Positions 23,601 to 35,600 of a DNA stretch of 64,000 nt are shown here, piece after piece. The stretch comes from Caenorhabditis remanei (taxonomy: Eukaryota > Nematoda > Chromadorea > Rhabditida > Rhabditidae): contig NC_071328.1 of assembly GCF_010183535.1 (NCBI RefSeq), positions 14,756,001-14,820,000 on the forward strand, written 5' to 3'. A model generated the notes under the pieces. The model did no database searches. It was not told where the DNA came from and was given only the letters and a program-made list of their open reading frames with translations. Numbering within the stretch: position 1 is the stretch's first letter; the number at the start of each line of letters is the position of its first letter. The translations under genes and the position numbers were made by a program.

Positions 23601-26600
23601 CCTTTGGGGGTCAAACTTTTTTTGCATTCTTTTAAGAGGGTCTATAAGGGTTTAGGGTAGACTCGGATCGATTTTTGAGCCACAATGAATGGAAATTGAG
23701 CCCTTTGTCCAAGGAAATTGGACCTATTTTCGCGTCTCGCTAGACTATTATACATATTGATCTGTTTTTCTATAGTCTGTGTGTGTAGATCAAATTCTCG
23801 GTTTGGTCGTTTCTCGATTAATCCCTTTCTCTCAAAGTGTTAATAGGAGGGGAGAGATCATTCATGGTGACAAATTTTTATACCAATGTTTTTTAGCATT
23901 GACATGTGGCCTAACTCGAATTTCTAGGCCACCAATGATACCAATCTCTTCCCACGCCATTTTCAACCCCATATGTAATCGAGACGCCTAATCTTGACAC
24001 TAATCCCCCCTTGGAAAGTCTCGCACGGAGAGACAAAGAGCCCCCCAGCCGGGGGGCCCGACGGGGGGCTCCACGGACCAAATTTCCACTTTAGAATAGG
24101 CAATATATCATTTCTGCCCCCCTAGTATTAGCGGAGTTTGAGTGAAACGGATGTGTCTGGTTTCGCGCGAAAGTTTAAAATTTGCCAATTCGCCAAGTTT
24201 GAGTGAGTGTCAGGGTACTATAACCAGCTCAAAACTTTTAAAATGTTATATGAGTGCGTAGATCAAAAATATAGCTATATTTTTGTAGTTGACAACTTTT
24301 TGATAGCTCCGCCCACTTTTGAGATATGCGCCTTTAAAGATGGAAATTGCGAAATTTTGGACTTTTTTGTACAAAATAATGAAATTACTAAGAAAAACTA
24401 AATTTCATTGGTTTTTCATATTAATTTATGTGTTTTTTCACGTAATTTACATTATAGAATTATAGTTTTCTACTTGAAAAAATGACTTTGACCTGTTTAG
24501 ACCCAGGAACTTCAAAATTTTTTGAAAAATTGCTAAACATAGCAAAAAATATACGAAACCGTACCAAAAAGCCTGTTTTCCGCATCAAAATTTTGCAAAA
24601 ATTACGAAAATTCACTTGTGAAACCTTTAAAACCATGTTTTTCCGTTTAAAATTTCGATTTTTGACCAAAACGAAAAGTTGGTCGAATAGTGAGAATAGG
24701 TACCAGGGTTCGACCCCCTGGGGTCAAATTTTTCGAACTTTTCTGTTTTTGATGTATTTTATATTGTAGATCAAATCTAGGTCTACATTTTTGTAATTGA
24801 CGTTTTTTCACTAGCTCCGCCCACTTTTGAGATATGCGCCCTTAAAGTTTCTCATGTCATTTTTACCACCAAAATGTGATTTTTACATCAAAATAACCGG
24901 AAAATTCCATTTCTGACGTTAAAAACTATTTAAAATTCAATATTCCATGTCGGAAACCACATTTTTAGCAAAAATTAAGTTTGACCGAGAAGGTCAAGGT
25001 GGACAGCTATGAGAATGGGTACCAGGGTTCGATCCCGCTTGGGGACAGTTTTTGTAATTTTTTTATTTTTTCTGTTTTTGGTTTATTTAATCTTGTAGAG
25101 CAAGTCTGGGGCTATATTTTTGTGGTTTTCTGGTTGTTCCGCCCACTTTTTTGCAAACTTCCCCATCATCTTATGCCCATTTCTCCGCCCCCTTCTGGAC
25201 GCGACTACTCAATTTCCGTTTTGAATTCCCTAAAGACGACGTTTTCGTCGTCTTTTTGTCTTCTGAAGGCTGAAAATTGTGAGGAAGAGAGAGAGAGAGA
25301 GTGGAGACGCAGACGGTGAGAGAGAGAGAAAGAGAGAAATGTGAAGATGGAAGACAATATTTATGTGTTGTTCCGGACCCCCCGTCTTCTGTCGAGTATT
25401 TGATTAGACCTTCGTTGCCTTCTTCACTTTTTTCCTTTTTTGAGAATTCTTGAGCGGTTTTTTGAGGTACATGGGAGGGAAAGGGGCGTGGCTTGGCCAA
25501 AAGTATGTCAAAACTTATGTGAACTACAAAAATACGTTCTGAAAATGCAAAAAATGAACTCCTGACCCCTGAAAACCTATATTTCAACCTAAAAAGTCTC
25601 ATTTTTCAGTATTTTCAAAAAAGCGTTCATATGGTTCAGTGGAATTTTCGCAAGTTTCCACTCGCCAATCTACCAACCAGGGTTCGAATCCCATTGGTGG
25701 CAAACCTTCTTTGTTTTTTTTTTGCAAAGTGTAAAATTGCTCAAAACCTTATTATATCACCTTGAGACATGTTAAAACCGAAATTCTGCCTGCTAGGGGC
25801 GAAAATCCTCAAAAAACAGCGAAATGGGCTTCAAAATAGGTTAAAAATGCGAAAAACGAGCTCAAAAACCTTAAAAACCTATATCTAGACTATTAATATT
25901 TTGATTTTTCGTTTTTTTCGCAGGTTTCAAAAAATGACCAACTGGCTCAGTGGGATTTTCCACTGATCACCATTTTCCCAGAAAACTAACCATGGTTCGA
26001 CTCCCACCGGTGGTTTTTCTTTTTTGCATTCTGTGAAATGATAGATTTTTATCTCAAAAAGCTAAAAATTAACTTTAAAACTATTAAAACACGAAAATTT
26101 TGTGTTCTCGTAAATCCACCCCCGTAAATCTACACCTAGAACTTTAAAACCTTCAATAGTGGGTGTTTTTTGCCATTTTTTGGTTAAAATAGGGGTAAAA
26201 AACGGCAAAAAACTCATTTTTAATGTCAAAATCTGAGAATTCGACACGGAAAGCATGATTTTGAAGTAAATTAGGCAGAAAACGGTGTGTAGAAAGACAA
26301 CAATTCATTTTTTCTTCTTTTGCAATGTCTTACCAATCTCCATACACCCCATCCAGACCGTCCGATAGCATCGGTACGAAAAAATTGTTCGAATCGCGTC
26401 CTCCTCCGACAAAATCACACAAAATACGACGTCACTATCCTAGGCGGAAGGAAATTCCCTTTTATCTCTAAATCTCTTTCCGTCTCTCATCTGATTTTTC
26501 ACAATTGATGCAGAAGATAGAAGAAGACCAGAATAGAGAAATGGGCGGTGGTCTCCTTCTCCGCCACCTCTCTTCTTCCTTCTGCCCCTTTTACTGGTGT

Positions 26601-29600
26601 GGAGAAAGAGAAAGAAGAAAAGTTTACATAAACAACCAACACACACAGTTTGTATATATACGTTTTACTATTAGTTAGAAATTTAGTGAGATCGGGATGA
26701 GTTTTGATTTACTGACCTTTTTAGATGTTTTTGTAGAAATACGTAACCATTTTTAGGCAATTTGGCCCGATTTGTCAGTGTAACTTTGTCATTGTAACTT
26801 GGTCAGTGTATTTAAATCATCACTATTTTTCAAATTTTCAAACCCGGGTCGGCCCGTAAAAAAACATTTTCCATTTAAATAACGGTTTGACTGCTTTCAA
26901 AATATTTTCTTTTTTTTTACGTGGTCTTATTTTCCCACACCTTGAAAACCTAGTTCACCATATTTTTTATATTTGCAAACTGGACCGGCGCGTAACTCGC
27001 TTAAAACTCAGTATTATGAGCTGAAAAATATACCAAAATGTAGATCTCAATGAGTTCTATGTCTGTGACCTACTAAGGACCGGATAGCTACTTGTTAGTG
27101 TGTTTTTTTGCAACTTTAGTGTGAAAAATCTATCAAAATCGCTCGAAAACCACAAAAATAAACCAATAATCCACTTTTACTCGAAAAACTGCAAAAATTC
27201 TTTTTGAGACCATTTTAACGATTTTCAGCACTTTAGAGAGTAAAAACTCTACCCTGTTTGTCATTGTAACTTTGTCATTGTAACTTGGTCACTGTATTTT
27301 TGTCAGTGTATTTAAATCATGACTATTTTTCAAATTATCAAACCCGGGTCGGCCCGTAAAAAACATTTTCCATTTAAATAACGTTTTGACTGCTTTCAAA
27401 ATTTCAACTCATCTCGTGATTTTTGAGTTTTTAAGATTCACATCTTGTCATATCGTCACTTTATTCCAGTTACTATAATTATAGCCAAGTTTTGATAATT
27501 GACGTTTGACTGACATTTGACAATTAAATAGATATGAAATGTCGAGGAAAAGTAGTAATTATGGCATGATAAAAAAAATGTAAAAAAGTTTTATAAAGTT
27601 TTGCAATATTTTCTAGCTACTTTGGCTATTAAGATAAAAGCATTTAAAAATAAGGCACCCTGAAAGCAATTATTCGAAACTTGACCTTTAAGCACCTGCT
27701 AATATCTTTAGGCCACATCATAGCTTAAAAATCGAGCTGCATTTTTGTAGTTGACAACTTTTTGATAGCTCCGCCCACTTTTGAGATATGCGTCTTTCAC
27801 CATTCCTTAGTACCCATTCCTCGGTTCAATAAATCACAAGATTTTTGAACTATGGAATTTCCTCTGATTCAATTAGACACATTCGATATACCCAATCTCC
27901 AATGATTCGGTGTTTTTTTGGTTCCCCTTATCTCGGGTGATTCGATGATACACTGATCTTGGTTTTTGGCTTCATAGGGTGTGGCTCCCAAATTTTCATC
28001 AATTATCTCCGTAAATTTACCCCGACCGTTCGTAAATCTACACCAAAACCAAGAAATGACACTTTCCTGACCTACCTTGTCTAAGCTCACTTTTCGTATT
28101 TTGAACTTATTTTGGAGCCCGGATAGGTGGTTTTTGCCGCTAGCCAGGTAGGACTTTGGTTTTAGCATGTCTTAAAGTGATATAATACGTTTTTGAGCAA
28201 TTTCACACTTTGCAAAAAGAAAAAAAAAATCATTGCCACCAGTGGGATTCGAACCCTGGTTGCTAGATTGACGTGTGGAAACTTGCGAAAATTCCACTGA
28301 GCCATATGAACGCTTTTTTGAAAATAACGGAAAATGGCGGTTTTATGGTCGAAATATGGGTTTTTAGGGGTCAGGAACCCATTTTTTGCATTTTCAGGGC
28401 GTTATTTAGTGGGGTTTGTGTGTTTTTGCCCCGAACAGGCAGAACTCGGGTTTTAGCATATTTTAGCACGTTTCGGCGTGTCTTAAGGTAATATAATAAG
28501 TTTTTGAGCAATATCACACATCGCAAAAAGAAAACAAAAAAGGTTTGTCACCAGTGGGATTCGAACTCTGGTTGGTAGATTGGCGAGTGGAAACTTGCGA
28601 AAATTCCACTGAGCCATATGAACGCTTTTTTGAAAATAACGGAAAATGGCGGTTTTATGGTCGAAATATGGGTTTTTAGGGGTCAGGAGCCCATTTTTTG
28701 CATTTTCAGGGCGTTATTTAGTGGGGTTTGTGTGTTTTTGCCCCGAACAGGCAGAACTCGGGTTTTAGCATGTTTTAGCACGTTTCGGCGTGTCTTAAGT
28801 TAATATAGTAAGTTTTTGAGCAATATCACACATCGCAAAAAGAAAACAAAAAAGGTTTGTCACCAGTGGGATTCGAACTCTGGTTGGTAGATTGGCGAGT
28901 GGAAACTTGCGAAAATTCCACTGAGCCATATGAACGCTTTTTTGAAAATAACGGAAAATGGCGGTTTTATGGTCGAAATATGGGTTTTTAGGGGTCAGGA
29001 GCCCATTTTTTGCATTTTCAGGGCGTTATTTAGTGGGGTTTGTGTGTTTTTGCCCCGAACAAGCAGAACTCGGGTTTTAGCATATTTTAGCACGTTTCGG
29101 CGTGTCTTAAGTTAATATAGTAAGTTTTTGAGCAATATCACACATCGCAAAAAGAAAACAAAAAAGGTTTGTCACCAGTGGGATTCGAACTCTGGTTGCT
29201 AGATTGGCGAGTGGAAACTTGCGAAAATTCCACTGAGCCATATGAACGCTTTTTTGAAAATTTGAAAACTGAAATAAGGTGGAAATATAGGTTTTCCGGG
29301 GTCAGGAGCCCATTTTTTTGCATTTTTAGGCCACATTTTACCACTTTTTGGACTCCCAGGATTCTTCCACGTGTACTGTATCTATGGTTTTTCTTCATAG
29401 CATCCTGTCTTCCTTTTCTTCCGCCACCGTCTCATTTTCATTGTCATCACACACACACACACTTACATACAACACCTCTCCTCCTATTCTCCTAGAAGAC
29501 ACGCTTTTTCACTTCTCTTCTCACCTCTTGACGTCTTCTTTTTTCGAGACACACACAGAAGAGAAGACGTCGAAAAGGAAGGCAAGGGAGAATAATTGTT

Positions 29601-32600
29601 TCCCGTCGTGTCTGCGTCTCCATTCTATTTGACACTCTTTCTGTCTCTTGAAATTGCTGAATGTCCCCCCTCTCAAGTACTTGGCTGAAAGTGTTTAGGG
29701 TAACTACCTGCTATTATATTAGAATAGCAAAAAGATAGAGGTCTTGGACTTGTTTAGTAGATAATGTGGGTTAAAAATGCGAAAAATCGGATCCTGGCCC
29801 CTGAAAACCTATATTTCAACCTTTTTCCAGTATTTTCAAAAACGCGTTCATATGGCTCAGTGGAATTTTTGCATGTTTCCACTCGCCAATCTACCAACCA
29901 GGGTTCGAACCCCACTGGTGGCAAACCTTTTTTGTTTTTTTTGCAAAGTGCGAAATTGCTCAAAACCTTATTATATCACCTTGAGACATGCTAAAACCGA
30001 AATTCTGCCTGCTAGCGACCTCGTTTTGCATATTTTGAGAAAAAATGTTGAAAATTTTTTTATTGAGATTTTTTTTAAGAGCTAAACCTAGAATTTTCTC
30101 GTTCAATCATTCCAACACTTTTTCTGTACTTTTGAGCAGCACAATTCAGAGCACAACGTTTACAATCCCAAAGAACTGTTGGAAAATTTTTCTTTTCTCA
30201 TCGAAAAATGACAATTACTCAATTTTTGCGAATTTCCAGACACCGTCATGTTGCTGTTTTTGTTTAAATATTGTAATCACCATCTAGATCAAACCTAGGG
30301 CTGCATTTTTGTAGTTGACAACTTTTTGATAGCTCCGCCCACTTTTGAGATACACGCGCTTAAAGATAAGTACCTAGAGGGCGAGAAAGAGAGAGAGTGT
30401 GCTATCTTAAAAGGCGCATATCTCAAAAGTGGGCGGAGCTAACAAAAAGTTGTCAACTGCAAAAATATAGCCCTAGTTTTGATCTACAAGATAAAATATA
30501 TTAAAAACTGGAAAAGTGACAAATCTACAAATATTGGCCCCGAGGGGGATCGAACCCAGGTACCCATTCTAATGGTGGTGCAACCCCTTTGACCAGAGAC
30601 CTTCCGGCCAAAGTAGATTTTTGCTAAAAGTGGGTTTTTTTACATGAAAAACTAGGTTTTGATTGATATTCAACGTCAGAAATAGAATTTTCCGGTTATT
30701 TTTATGTAAAAATTACATTTTTACGTTAAAAATGACATGAGAGACTTTAAAGACGCATATCTCAATAGTGGGCGGAGCTATCAAAAAGTTGTCAACTACA
30801 AAAATGTAGCCCTGGTTTTGATCTATTAGACCGAATAACTTTTCATAGCACCGTATAAAACCAGATATAACCTATTCTCTGTAAGACTCGAGTATGGTCA
30901 CTGTAGGTTCGGGCCTAGGGCGTGTAAGTTAGCTACATCTTTGAAACTTTCAAAGAACGTTTATGAGGACATGTGCAACACATATGCACAATATTGGGTC
31001 GCAGCTCCGCGTTACTGTAGTACGGTAGGTGCTCAAAGGTCAAAAAATGAACTTTTTGAAAATTGATCGGGGAGAGCTGAAATTTTTAGCATATATTGAA
31101 TAGGAATAGAGTATTCATTTTACAAAGTTTCAGAATTTTCGAAACTTTTTCAACCGAGTTATGGTCAAAAAACACACTTTTTTGACCAATTTTTTGAGAA
31201 ATACCAAAATTAGGGTACTTAATCGAAATTTCCCCATTCCAAAATTATTATTTTCATATTTGCTATTATTTTCCCTTTTGATCAAAAAACAATTCATTCA
31301 AAAAAACCTCGACCAAAGGGTTGAAATCCAATCGAGAAAAAACAAAAAAAATTTTTTTTTAGATTAAAAAAATTTTGTTTTAGAAATGCGTAGTCCTTGT
31401 GATTTGCAACATTTTTTGTATTAACACTTATGTTTTTACTCTTCACCATCACATAGAAATCTTGAATATAGTGTAAATCTTCAATTGAGCGGCGTGTGAT
31501 TTCCAGCTGACGCGTAAGAGCGGCATACACAAAATAAATGTTTTTGTTTGAGTAATTTTATGATTGGGCTTTGTTTGACAATAAACTGCTTACTGTAGAA
31601 GACAATTCGGTACGTTGCTCATTCACAAAGTTGTGCATAAATTCAATTAATGTCTCACATGAGAATCTCTTGCATTGGGAACCGCAGATCTTGATTTTTT
31701 TTTTTGTTGTAAAAGACATTACTTGCTCTTACTAAGAAACTCCTAAAGTAGTAGCGGCGTTCTCCCAAGTTTTGCTAAAAAAATCGATTTTTTGTTTTTT
31801 TGGAAAATTTTTTAGTCGACTCACTTTGGCTCTTCATAACTTCTCACATTTTCAATATTTTTAAAAGATTTTTTTTGCAGATGATTGGTAAAGACATGTT
31901 CTTTATTTTTGCTTATTAAATTATAAAGCTAATACCTTGTCGGAATGAGATAATTTAGGAAATACTTTTATTTTGAAAAAAACCTTCTCAAGAGACAGAA
32001 TCCATTTGATCACTTGTCGGATGATGCAAGTTGGCACACTCAAATGTAGATCATACCAAAAAAATGAGATTTACTTTGAATTTTAGACTCCTTTACAGGC
32101 TATTTATGTATTACTACCATACATGTGCTCTACTCAACAGAAGAATCGTTAGATTTGGGTCTTTTTTTTTTAAGATGTCAACATAAAAAGTGTTTAAAAT
32201 TGAAATGGAAATCAGGCCACTGTGTTCATTTTTCTTTTCCCATCACGTGACCTAAAAATGAAAAACTCAGAAAAAATTAGTTGTAGTTTTTGGGGGGGGG
32301 GGGGAGTAATACATAAATAGCCTGTAAAGGAGTCTAAAATTCAAAGTAAATCTCATTTTTTGGTATGATCTACATTTGAGTGTGCCAACTTGCATCATCC
32401 GACAAGTGATCAAATGGATTCTGTCTCTTGAGAAGGTTTTTTTCAAAATAAAAGTATTTCCTAAATTATCTCATTCCGACAAGGTATTAGCTTTATAATT
32501 TAATAAGCAAAAATAAAGAACATGTCTTTACCAATCATCTGCAAAAAAAATATTTTGAAAATATTGAAAATGTGAGAAGTTATGAAGAGCCAAAGTGAGT

Positions 32601-35600
32601 CGACTAAAAAATTTTCCAAAAAAACAAAAAATCGATTTTTTTTAGCAAAACTTGGGAGAACGCCGCTACTACTTTAGGAGTTTCTTAGTAAGAGCAAGTA
32701 ATGTCTTTTACAACAAAAAAAAAAATCAAGATCTGCGGTTCCCAATGCAAGAGATTCTCATGTGAGACATTAATTGAATTTATGCACAACTTTGTGAATG
32801 AAAAACGTACCGAATTTTCTTCTACAGCAAGCAGTTTATTGTCAAACAAAGCCCAATCATAAAACTACTCAAACAAAAACATTTATTTTGTGTATGCCGC
32901 TCTTACGCGTCAGCTGGAAATCACACGCCGCTCAATTGAAGATTTACACTATATTCAAGATTTCTATGTGATGGTGAAGAGTAAAAACATAAGTGTTAAT
33001 ACAAAAAATGTTGCAAATCACAAGGACTACGCATTTCTAAAACAAAATTTTTTAAATCTAAAAAAAAATTTTTTTTTGTTTTTTCTCGATTGGATTTCAA
33101 CCCTTTGGTCGAGGTTTTTTTGAATGAATTGTTTTTTGATCAAAAGGGAAAATAATAGCAAATATGAAAATAATAATTTTGGAATGGGGAAATTTCGATT
33201 AAGTACCCTAATTTTGGTATTTCTCAAAAAATTGGTCAAAAAATTGTGTTTTTTGAACATAACTCGGTTGAAAAAGTTTCGAAAATTCTGAAACTTTGTA
33301 AAATGAATACTCTATTCCTATTCAATATATGCTAAAAATTTCAGCTCTCCCCGATCAATTTTCAAAAAGTTCATTTTTTGACCTTTGAGCACCTACCGTA
33401 CTACAGTAACCCGGAGCTGCGACCCAATATTGTGCATATGTGTTGCACAACACTCATAGTACAGGATCATATAAAAATCTAAGCCTAGGGCACGCGTTGC
33501 TCGAGTCTTACAGAGAACGCGTTATATACCTTAGTATAGTGGCTATACAAATGTCTTCTATTATGTTATGTAGCCATTAAGAAGTGGTGAAAGACAGTAG
33601 TAGTAGTAGTTATAATTCGATCATTTAACGACCCTACTTGTTTTTTTTCTTCTTTTTCACCCTGTTAACCATAAACCACCCCGTCAAATTGACCGACTTA
33701 GTAGGTTAGTAGTGATAAGAAGACAGATAAGGGACAGATATTGATTAGATGATAACAATGGTTTTATGTTTTTCTTTCTAATTAAATTTTTTATTATATT
33801 TTCATATTTGGGGTTTGAAAATTGATTTTTTCTGTTGAAAACTTTCTATGTTTGAAAATGTTTTTCTCCACTTTTAAATCAGTGTAAAAAATCTAGTTTT
33901 CAAGAAAATCAAGCATAAAGTAGTGTGTCTGAAGAAAAACGCGTCAAAGGCACTCCAGTCAGTCTTTAAAGGCGCATATCTCAAAAGTGGGCGGAGCTAT
34001 CAAAAAACCGTCAATTGCAAAAATGAAGCCCTAGTTTTGATCTACAACTTTGTAGTAGGCAATTTTTTGATAGCTCCGCTCACTTTTCATATATGCGTCT
34101 TGTTTCAACAATATCCTCTCCTCTTTCCCACCAATGCAATCATTTTTGCGCCGAATGCGCCCCAGACGATTCTAGCGCCGCAGGCACCCCAGACTGTTAT
34201 ATGCAAGCATTCTAGCGCCGCAGGCACACCAGGACACTTTTGCGCCGGATGCGCGCCAGGCTCTAGCGCCGCAGGCTCCCTCTCAGGTACCTAACTTTGA
34301 GCGCGTGAATCTCAAAAGTGGGCGGAGCTATCAAAAAACCGTCAACTGCAAAAATGAAGCCCTAGTTTTGATCTACAATTTTGTAATTGACAATTTTTTG
34401 ATAGCTCCGCCCACTTTTCATTTATGCGTCTTGTTTCAACAGCATCCTCTCCTCCCTTCCCACCAATGCAAGCATTTTTGCGCCGCAGGCACCCCAGACA
34501 GTCATAGATAAGCATTTTTTCTCTACTTCTAAATTTTTTTTCTTCTTTTTTGCTGCTTTTCATGATTATTGAAGTGTGACTGTCTAGTTTTTCCTTCTTC
34601 TCCCAACACATTGACAATAGGAATCATCGAATCTATTGAAAAAAGAGAGAAAAAGAGATCGATACATTTTTCCCGGTTTTTATTGCGACGGGAAAACATT
34701 GTTTTCTTATACCAATAGTTTATTTTTAGTTTTTCATTCTGGCGTGCCTTTGACGCATTTTATACTCCTACCTTTAAAGGCGCATATCTCAAAAGTGGGC
34801 GGAGCTAGAGAAAAACTGTCAACTACAAAAATTTAGTCCTGGTTTTGATCTACAAGATAAAATAAACCAAAAACAGAAAAAACCGAAAATTCAAAAAATT
34901 GACCACAAGCGGGATCGAACCCTGGTTATCCATTGTGGTGCACCTTGACCAATAACTACTCGGCCAAATTTGGATTTTTCTAAAAATAGGTTCTCCAGTG
35001 TGGAAAATCAAGTTTTGAATGGTTTTTAACGTCAGAAATGGGATTTTTCGGTTTTTTTGATGTAAAAATCACATTTTGGTGTCAAAAATACTTGAGAAAC
35101 TTTAAAGGCGCGTATCCCAAAAATGGGCGGAGCTAGCGAAAAACCGTCAACTACAAAAATGTAGCCCTGGTTATGATCTACACAGTCATTACAAAATTTA
35201 GTAAAAAAAATTTAAGACCCCGGTGTTAAAACACCTCCCTAACACCTTGGTTCCAAAATTTTTTTTTGAAATTTATTTTTCCAAATTATTTTCCTATTTT
35301 CTTATGATTTTTCGGGTTTTTGTTGTAAGCTCAATACCTGCTAGTCTAACAGAACTGAGGGGACACCTACCTACTTATCCATTCATTCAAAAGTGCCCCC
35401 CCCTGCTACCTCGCCCCGCCCCTTTTTGCTCCCTTTTGCTCCAAAGTGTACTCTTCCTATACTCAACGTCGTCTTCCGCTTCACCGCGCCGCTTCAGTAT
35501 TAGAGAGCATTACTGCTTTTGTTTAGACGGAAAAAATGCAAAAAATTTAGTAAAAATCGTTATTTTTCCAAAAAAAAAATGTGAAAAAAAAGTTTTTTTC

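Noticed and set aside
28273..29115. Three near-identical 61-72 residue proteins
   Set aside because: Produced by the 312-base tandem repeat. They overlap tRNA-like cores and lack splice or poly(A) signals.
31161..33260. Two pairs of mirrored 68-78 residue frames
   Set aside because: They are the two arms of the foldback read in opposite directions. No homology was recognised.
33923..34511. 68-123 residue plus-strand frames
   Set aside because: They are translations of SINE modules and minisatellite units.
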